A DNA stretch of 64,000 nucleotides from JACCZX01 sp963729165 (GTDB taxonomy: Bacteria; Pseudomonadota; Gammaproteobacteria; Burkholderiales; Burkholderiaceae_F): the NCBI GenBank assembly GCA_963729165.1, contig CAVSMM010000009.1, positions 62,001 to 126,000 on the forward strand, given 5' to 3'. The translations under genes and the position numbers were made by a program. Shown piece by piece: positions 58,999 to 64,000 of this stretch. Under the pieces are notes generated by a model. It was not told the DNA's origin. It searched no databases and worked only from the letters and a program-made list of their open reading frames with translations. Numbering within the stretch: the first letter of the stretch is position 1; each line of letters opens with the position of its first letter.

Positions 58999-59862
58999 TC
59001 AAGGTTCCGACTCGATCTTGCGCGGGCTTGGCGCACGCAAGGCCTGCAAACCGGCGACGATCGCCTCTAGCTCCGAGCGTGCTCCAATCGTGCGCATCGC
59101 CTCGTCGAGCACCGCACGCACCTGCACCCGCCTGTCAGCCAGGCGCGTGACCCGGAACGTGAAGCTGTAGTCGGGACCGAATGTAACGTCGCACACGTCG
59201 GCGCCGCGGCATGGATTGAGTACAACGGTTTCGATGTGTTCACTGCCGACGTTAGGCAGCGCAGTCTCGAGTGCCTGCGCCGTCAGATCGATCTGGGCGT
59301 GTCCAATGAAGTCGTCACCAAAGCCGTCTTCCGCACAGTGTGAACCGGAGTGGGTGCCCGGGCCGCGCGCGGGCAGGCATAGTTTGAAGGAGCCGAAGAT
59401 CGAAAAGTCCTTCTCCCACATCTCGACTCGAAACCCCAGCGGCGCGGGCTCCCCGACGCCGTCGCACACCGATGTCTTACCAAGCACGACGATGCCCGGA
59501 TTAACCGCGACGATGCAGCTCTTGGCAGGGTCAAATTTATGGGTGTCGCCCGAATCGATGTCACCGATTTCGTCGGAGGAAGTCCAGCCTTTGGCATCGC
59601 GGGTCTCAATCATCACCTCGTCGGAGCCCCACCAGTCGTAACCGGTTTCGTCTCGCGCCTTGAAGCGCATCGCTTCAACCTTATAGCGCCGTTCATTGAA
59701 CTCAAGCGTGTGCCACGGGATATCGCCTAGCACCACTACGGCTGAACGGGCCATGCCCTCGGGCTGTGGCGCGGGCGCGCGCTGCTGCGCGAACGCACTT
59801 GCCGTACACCAGCACCATGCCGCCAAACCACAGCAAACCATAAAACGCGTGCGTGAAGTCAT
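58999..59862 (-). CDS. Secreted hypothetical protein
   Basis: About 287 residues. Signal peptide FMVCCGLAAWCWCTASAFAQ, then VVVLGDIPWHTLEFNERRYK, ARDETGYDWWGSDEVMIETR and DEIGDIDSGDTHKFDPAKSC. Eight or so cysteines (CIVAVN, CDGVGE, CLPARG, HCAEDGFGDDF, CRGADVCDV) suggest disulfides, and GFGDDFIGHAQIDLT looks like an acidic, possibly calcium-binding loop. Not recognised. ATG 59862 has AGGAGG nine bases upstream and is preferred to 59871. Confidence 0.75.
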   Translation of the reverse strand: MTSRTRFMVCCGLAAWCWCTASAFAQQRAPAPQPEGMARSAVVVLGDIPWHTLEFNERRYKVEAMRFKARDETGYDWWGSDEVMIETRDAKGWTSSDEIGDIDSGDTHKFDPAKSCIVAVNPGIVVLGKTSVCDGVGEPAPLGFRVEMWEKDFSIFGSFKLCLPARGPGTHSGSHCAEDGFGDDFIGHAQIDLTAQALETALPNVGSEHIETVVLNPCRGADVCDVTFGPDYSFTFRVTRLADRRVQVRAVLDEAMRTIGARSELEAIVAGLQALRAPSPRKIESEP

Positions 59863-60118
59863 CTTGAACATCCTCCTGGTTAAATTGCGGGACCTTAGGA
59901 GGAGATCGGAACTGGCCAGTAGAAGCCGACACGGCGCAATGGATTTGTCGAGTATTCACACTGATGTCATCCGTAAGCCGATTCTTGGCTCGATCGAGCG
60001 AGATGGGATGAAGCTCAACGTCTGGCGTGGTGGCTAGCCTCGGTAAGCCCGCGACGACCGGTCAGCACTGTGGCCTCGAGAGCCGCTACTGTTCGGTGCT
60101 TCCGCGATGGAGCGTTAC

Positions 60119-60388
60119 ATGGCTGGAAGCACGGATGTTGTTGCCCTGATTGCGTATGTGCTCGTGGGCCTGATTACCGGTTGGGGCGTTCTGGTGATTC
60201 GGGACGACATCCGCATCAAGAAGCACAACCAATGGCGCAGGTTCCGCGCGTTTTTTCTGGCGAGCATCTGCATGTTGTTCTTCGTCACGCTATTTTTTGT
60301 CAACACCCTCGGGTTCTTTCTTTGTAGCGCTGGCTGCATCCTCGTGCTGGCTTACGCTGTGCGCAAGAAAAACAAGTCAGGCGCATGA
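60119..60388 (+). CDS. Small integral membrane protein
   Basis: About 89 residues from ATG 60119 (60107 also possible). Hydrophobic spans VVALIAYVLVGLITGWGVLV, FLASICMLFFVTLFFVNTLG and FLCSAGCILVLAYAV with a charged loop IRDDIRIKKHNQWRR. Not recognised; no clear ribosome site. Confidence 0.5.
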   Translation: MAGSTDVVALIAYVLVGLITGWGVLVIRDDIRIKKHNQWRRFRAFFLASICMLFFVTLFFVNTLGFFLCSAGCILVLAYAVRKKNKSGA

Positions 60389-60505
60389 CGGGTTGCGACC
60401 GAGTGGTTACCTTCGACAAGGATGCGGGCAGGGTGGGAATGGAATTGTTGAAGTAGTGAGGACAACCGCTGTCGTCATGACGCCGATCTACTGCGAGTTG
60501 ATTGA

Positions 60506-60904
60506 ATGCTGAAGACCTACCGAGGTAGTTGTCACTGCGGCGCAGTTAAGTTCGAGGCTGATCTTGACCTCACGCAAAGTTCATATCGCTGCAACTGTTC
60601 TATCTGTCGCCGAACGCGCTTCTGGCCCGTGGTTGCGAACCCCGAAGGCTTTCGCCTCTTGTCAGGTGAAGCAGAGATGACGCAGTACCTCTTTCATACG
60701 AAAAAGAATCAGCACTACTTCTGCAAGCACTGCGGCGTGCGTGCGTTTGGTGTTGGCACCGAGACGCCCGTTGGCAAGATGTACGGAGTCAATTTGGGGT
60801 GTCTCGAAGACGTATCGGAAGAAGAGCTGTCACGCATACCGATCACGTACATTGACGGGCAGCACGACAGGTTTGCATCGCCTGAGTACTTCTCCCACCT
60901 TTGA
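60506..60904 (+). CDS. GFA family (CENP-V/GFA domain) zinc protein
   Basis: 132 residues. GSCHCGAVKFEADLDL, YRCNCSICRRTRFWPVV and YFCKHCGVRAFGVGTE supply the zinc-binding cysteines; VNLGCLEDVSEEELSRIPIT and DGQHDRF complete the family. Sequence is clearly different from the GFA protein at 32309, so the two are not recent duplicates. Activity unknown. Confidence 0.93.
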   Translation: MLKTYRGSCHCGAVKFEADLDLTQSSYRCNCSICRRTRFWPVVANPEGFRLLSGEAEMTQYLFHTKKNQHYFCKHCGVRAFGVGTETPVGKMYGVNLGCLEDVSEEELSRIPITYIDGQHDRFASPEYFSHL

Positions 60905-60965
60905 GCGAAGGTAGTGACCATGATGCGACCCATCCCGCGCCGGAAGGTCTCGTTTCGCGCTTGAC

Positions 60966-61589
60966 CTATGGCACGCCATTTCGCACGTGCTTCATGAAGG
61001 GTGGGCGCGTGCTGAGGCGTTCATAGAACTCGGCAACAGCGGGCAGGTGCGGTCGCTCTATGGGCGTCATGAACCACCTATGCGTGGACAGGCCCAGCAC
61101 GAGGTCCGCTAACGTGAACTCGGGGCCGGTAACGAACGCTTCTGTACGCTGCAGTTGCGCCTCCAGAATGCGCATATGACGAGTCCAGTCGGCCACGCTT
61201 GCTTCAATAGCTTCAGGGTCCGTGTGTGTCGCAGCCTTCCGTACTAATGCAAAGAACGCGTAGCGCCAGGAGTTGTTGAGCTGAGTGGTTTGCCAATCCA
61301 TCCACTGTTCCACTACAGCGCGTCGCCGCAGATCAGTGGGAAGCAGATCATCACGGCCATGCAATGCGGCGAGGTAGCGACATATTGCGTTTGATTCCCA
61401 CAGCACGAAGTCTCCGTCTTTTATTACCGGCACGAGGCCGTTCGGGTTCCATTGCTTGAACTCGTCTGAGCGATTGGAGCGATCCCCGCCTTCCCACTCC
61501 TCGTGAGCGATAGGCAGCCCGAGTTCAGCGCAGAGCCATAGAACCTTTCGGACATTGATCGACGTGGATCGTCCAAGTACTTGCAGCAT
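60966..61589 (-). CDS. Glutathione S-transferase
   Basis: 207 residues. MLQVLGRSTSINVRKVLWLC with the catalytic Ser/Asn region, NPNGLVPVIKDGDFVLWESN (cis-Pro and E-S-N) and AICRYLAALHGRDDLLP, then a helical domain with FVTGPEFTLADLVLGLSTHR. Standard bacterial theta/beta-like GST. Start 61589 rather than the longer frame to 61649. Confidence 0.92.
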   Translation of the reverse strand: MLQVLGRSTSINVRKVLWLCAELGLPIAHEEWEGGDRSNRSDEFKQWNPNGLVPVIKDGDFVLWESNAICRYLAALHGRDDLLPTDLRRRAVVEQWMDWQTTQLNNSWRYAFFALVRKAATHTDPEAIEASVADWTRHMRILEAQLQRTEAFVTGPEFTLADLVLGLSTHRWFMTPIERPHLPAVAEFYERLSTRPPFMKHVRNGVP

Positions 61590-61743
61590 GGTCTTTCGAC
61601 TCCCGCTCTGCCGATCGAATAAAAATACAGCATGACTGGCGAGAATCAATCTGAACTACGATCGTATCGTCGCCTCGATTGAGGCCGCCCGGGTTTCATC
61701 GTAGGAAAATGCGGAACGCATCCGCGCGACACGCAGGTTACCT

Positions 61744-62262
61744 ATGACGCAGTTTCGTCAGTTCGAGCGCCCTCATTTCTATACTGGCCGGCTGCTAACG
61801 GCGGCAGATTTTCAGCAGGATCAGGAATACTTCCGTGCAAAGAGGCGTCTGCACAATCGCCTATTGCACGGATGGGGCGTTGTTACCGGTCTGCAGGTTT
61901 CAGAGAGCGCAGGGACGTTGATAGTTTCTGCTGGACTGGCTCTCGACTGCGCCGGCAACGAGCTGGTGCTGGCAGAAGACAAACACATTGCGCTTTCCAA
62001 TGTCGCGGGACGGCAGTACGTGACAATTCAATACGCCGAGGTCCCGACCCGCCCGCAGCCATCCATAATCGGGGACACTCAGTTCGCGAGTATTCTCGAG
62101 GACGTGCGCATCGAAATCACGAGCACCGACCCCGCCAGCGCGCACGGCGGCAGCGCAGTCAATGTCGCGTGTGGCATGGACCATCCGCTGTGCTTGGCCA
62201 CAATCAGTCGAAACGGTTCGAAATGGCGGATTGGCAATACACGCCGTCGATTGTCGAAGTAA
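61744..62262 (+). CDS. Hypothetical protein of the type found near contractile injection loci
   Basis: 172 residues. RPHFYTGRLLTAADFQQDQE, then YFRAKRRLHNRLLHGWGVVT and GLQVSESAGTLIVSAGLALD. The block YxGRLLTxxDFxxxQxY...KRRLHNRxLHGWGVV is one I associate with accessory proteins beside phage-tail-like or extracellular contractile injection gene clusters. A later part has CAGNELVLAEDKHIALS. No other injection-system gene is in the window, so here it stands alone. Function unknown. Confidence 0.7.
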   Translation: MTQFRQFERPHFYTGRLLTAADFQQDQEYFRAKRRLHNRLLHGWGVVTGLQVSESAGTLIVSAGLALDCAGNELVLAEDKHIALSNVAGRQYVTIQYAEVPTRPQPSIIGDTQFASILEDVRIEITSTDPASAHGGSAVNVACGMDHPLCLATISRNGSKWRIGNTRRRLSK

Positions 62263-62394
62263 TAAGACCTCAGGACCGAGTGCGCGATTACGACGTGCGT
62301 TGCAGAAATCGTGGAATGGGTAACGCGTCGCGTAAATGGCGCAGTGCTGAGGCGGCGACCGCTGTTTGCATAGCAGAGTTGCGTGCGTGCGTTC

Positions 62395-63966
62395 TTACTC
62401 ATTCCGCCGTAGCACGTTGTTCGCCTCTAGCTCGTAGCTCCACACCTCGGTGAGCTGCCGCCCGTTGATGTTCAACGAGCTGCGCAGCGCCAGCGGCTTG
62501 TCTGCGTCGGCCCGCGCGAGAATGGACAAGCGCCAAAAGCCTGTGGCGTCGACGCGCTCTAGCTGATGCTCGAGGATCGTTGTACCTTGGTGCGAACTAA
62601 TCGCCGCGGCGAGCGGTGCATCGGCATTCAACTGGTCCAGGCGCGCGCCCGTGAAATCGACGATGAAGCGATACTGGCCAGCCATGGAGCTGGCGTCGAT
62701 GACGTCGCGACCGACGAAGGTATTGACGACCCGACCGAGCTTCGTCTGCGCGATTGTCGGACCGCCGAAGCTCAACCGATACTTCAGGTCGAGCCTTGTC
62801 CCGCCGTCCACGGGACCCGGCAGGGACCAGAACGCGACGACGTTATCGAGGAACTCGTTCCTTGTCGGCAACTGCACGAGCATGATCCGGCCGGGTGCAA
62901 AGCCTTGTTCTAGCCGGACGATCGCGCTCGGCCTGCGGTGGTAGTTCGTTTCAGCATCCTCATAGGATGCGAAGCGCGTGTCCCGCTGCAGCAGCCCGAA
63001 TTCGGTGCCTGCGGAAAAATTGTGAAACGTTATCTTCGACGGGTTCAACAGTGGCTGCCAGATCCAATCGCCCGCGCCATCCTGGACAAGGAGCCCGTCG
63101 GAGTCGTGCACCTCCGGGCGCCAGGCGTCATGTGGCCGCGGCGTGTTCTCGCCATAGAAATACATACTCGTCAACGGTGCGATACCAAGCTGCTCGATTC
63201 GATCACGCGTAAACAGCACCGCACTGACGTCAAGACGGGTGGATGCACCGGGCGAGATCAGGAACTTGTAGGCGCCGGTGAGGCGTGGACTGTTGAGCAA
63301 TGCATACACCGTCATGCGGCTTGCGCGAGGCTGCGGACGAACAAGCCAAAACTCGATGAAGTCGGGAAACTCTTCGCCCGAGGCGAGTCCCGTGTCGATT
63401 GCCACGCCTCGAACCGAGAGACCCCACTGTCCGCCTTTGCCGATGGCGCGGAAGTAACTGCCGCCCGCGAACACAAGAAACTTGTCGTCGATGTTGGGCT
63501 GACCGAGTGAGTAACTCAGCTCGAAGCCCGCGTATCCGAGGTCATTAGGAATTCGCTCTGCGAGCTCCACCTCGTCAAAAGTGAAGTGGTCCTTGCGAAA
63601 TGGGAGGCGCCGCACATCACGTCCGATGACTTCATTTATCGGCACCACGCGTGTGTACACGTTGCCAGGCATCACCGGCGCGACCTGGAATCTGGAGTGA
63701 GTATCGCGCCAGAGATTGTGCTGCGCCTGATAGCGGATACCGCGATGTTGGTCGTAGCCAATCTCGCGCATAAAACGCGGCGTTTCGACCGGCGGCTGGT
63801 AGGGTCCGGCAGCCAGTTGCCGTGCTCGCGCGACGACATCCTCGAAGCCAAATGCAAGTGCGCTCGATACTGGGATCAGCGCAGCAATGAGGACGCTTAC
63901 GATCCACTTCCAGCGCACCCTCTGCGCCACGGTCAAGCATCCCGTGATTGCAAGCCCTGATTCCAA
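62395..63966 (-). CDS. opgG: Periplasmic glucan biosynthesis protein OpgG/MdoG
   Basis: 523 residues. Signal region VSVLIAALIPVSSALAFGFE, then FEDVVARARQLAAGPYQPP, YDQHRGIRYQAQHNLWRD, FPDFIEFWLVRPQPRASRMT, LTSMYFYGENTPRPHDAWRP and EVHDSDGLLVQDGAGDWIWQ. These are the OpgG/MdoG hallmarks; the protein acts in the periplasm to build or trim osmoregulated periplasmic glucans. TTG 63966 is the start, nine bases after AGGAGG. The OpgH glucosyltransferase is not in the window. Confidence 0.94.
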   Translation of the reverse strand: MESGLAITGCLTVAQRVRWKWIVSVLIAALIPVSSALAFGFEDVVARARQLAAGPYQPPVETPRFMREIGYDQHRGIRYQAQHNLWRDTHSRFQVAPVMPGNVYTRVVPINEVIGRDVRRLPFRKDHFTFDEVELAERIPNDLGYAGFELSYSLGQPNIDDKFLVFAGGSYFRAIGKGGQWGLSVRGVAIDTGLASGEEFPDFIEFWLVRPQPRASRMTVYALLNSPRLTGAYKFLISPGASTRLDVSAVLFTRDRIEQLGIAPLTSMYFYGENTPRPHDAWRPEVHDSDGLLVQDGAGDWIWQPLLNPSKITFHNFSAGTEFGLLQRDTRFASYEDAETNYHRRPSAIVRLEQGFAPGRIMLVQLPTRNEFLDNVVAFWSLPGPVDGGTRLDLKYRLSFGGPTIAQTKLGRVVNTFVGRDVIDASSMAGQYRFIVDFTGARLDQLNADAPLAAAISSHQGTTILEHQLERVDATGFWRLSILARADADKPLALRSSLNINGRQLTEVWSYELEANNVLRRNE

Positions 63967-64000
63967 TGTTCGGTTCCTCCTAAATTAGACGGTATCCCAA

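Noticed and set aside
62200..62340. Frameshift at the end of the injection-type protein
   Set aside because: The other frame reads plausibly for some 20 residues, but the basic C-terminus as read is reasonable for a short protein, and no homology supports the alternative.
1..64000. tRNA, rRNA, CRISPR arrays, IS elements, prophage or origin
   Set aside because: Scanned by eye for CCA-ended clover-leaf arms, direct repeats with spacers, transposase motifs and DnaA boxes; nothing convincing found.

Overview
The window is GC-rich chromosomal DNA that looks betaproteobacterial, probably Burkholderiales-like and probably an uncultured or draft genome. The reasons are three Bug-type (TctC) solute receptors with a complete TctCBA transporter, an OpgG/MdoG glucan protein, PEP-CTERM surface proteins, NnrU, DUF3014 and a dense set of PQQ/cytochrome c periplasmic oxidases. 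I saw no rRNA, tRNA, CRISPR array, insertion sequence, phage module or replication origin.

Layout. 0-18 kb is a catabolic and uptake region: a partial crotonase, a Bug receptor, a class V aminotransferase, a large FAD/Fe-S 2-hydroxyacid dehydrogenase, NnrU, a membrane-anchored ClpP-like protease, an IlvD-type sugar-acid dehydratase with a DapA-type aldolase, an SDR, a translationally coupled AtuA / AtuA-C / Bug set, an unknown protein, and tctCBA. 18-21 kb is a small signalling island: two paralogous single-span membrane peptides with similar leaders flank a membrane-linked cNMP-binding protein and a Crp/Fnr regulator, beside a decayed class III cyclase. 21-32 kb holds DUF1203, a Tat-exported sulfite-oxidase-like molybdoenzyme, an ArsR-led run of soil-type enzymes (SRPBCC, DUF899, YCII, RibD-like, PhnB-like), a sorbosone dehydrogenase with diheme cytochrome c, and an AzlCD exporter. 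32-46 kb is mixed housekeeping and accessory: GFA, AlkD-like, VOC, AraC, epimerase, an ABC exporter, two PEP-CTERM proteins, a cyclase-ATPase-TPR regulator, GST and GNAT. 46-57 kb is a periplasmic oxidation region: a second sugar dehydrogenase with cytochrome c, a thioredoxin-fold protein, an M20 peptidase, PhoX, a diheme cytochrome c and a membrane PQQ dehydrogenase, with several very small genes and clear hairpin terminators between them. 57-64 kb has a class C serine hydrolase, secreted unknowns, GFA, GST, a protein of the kind seen beside contractile injection systems, and OpgG.

How the genes work together. The themes are uptake of carboxylates (Bug/Tct), cytoplasmic oxidation and aldol cleavage of hydroxy and sugar acids, and direct periplasmic oxidation feeding cytochrome c.

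A strong caution: about sixteen single-base frameshifts split otherwise intact, conserved genes, and most look like one extra base. This pattern fits residual assembly or sequencing indels better than real decay, so the broken genes are listed as CDS with the break marked. Only the cyclase remnant near 18.8 kb looks like a true pseudogene.
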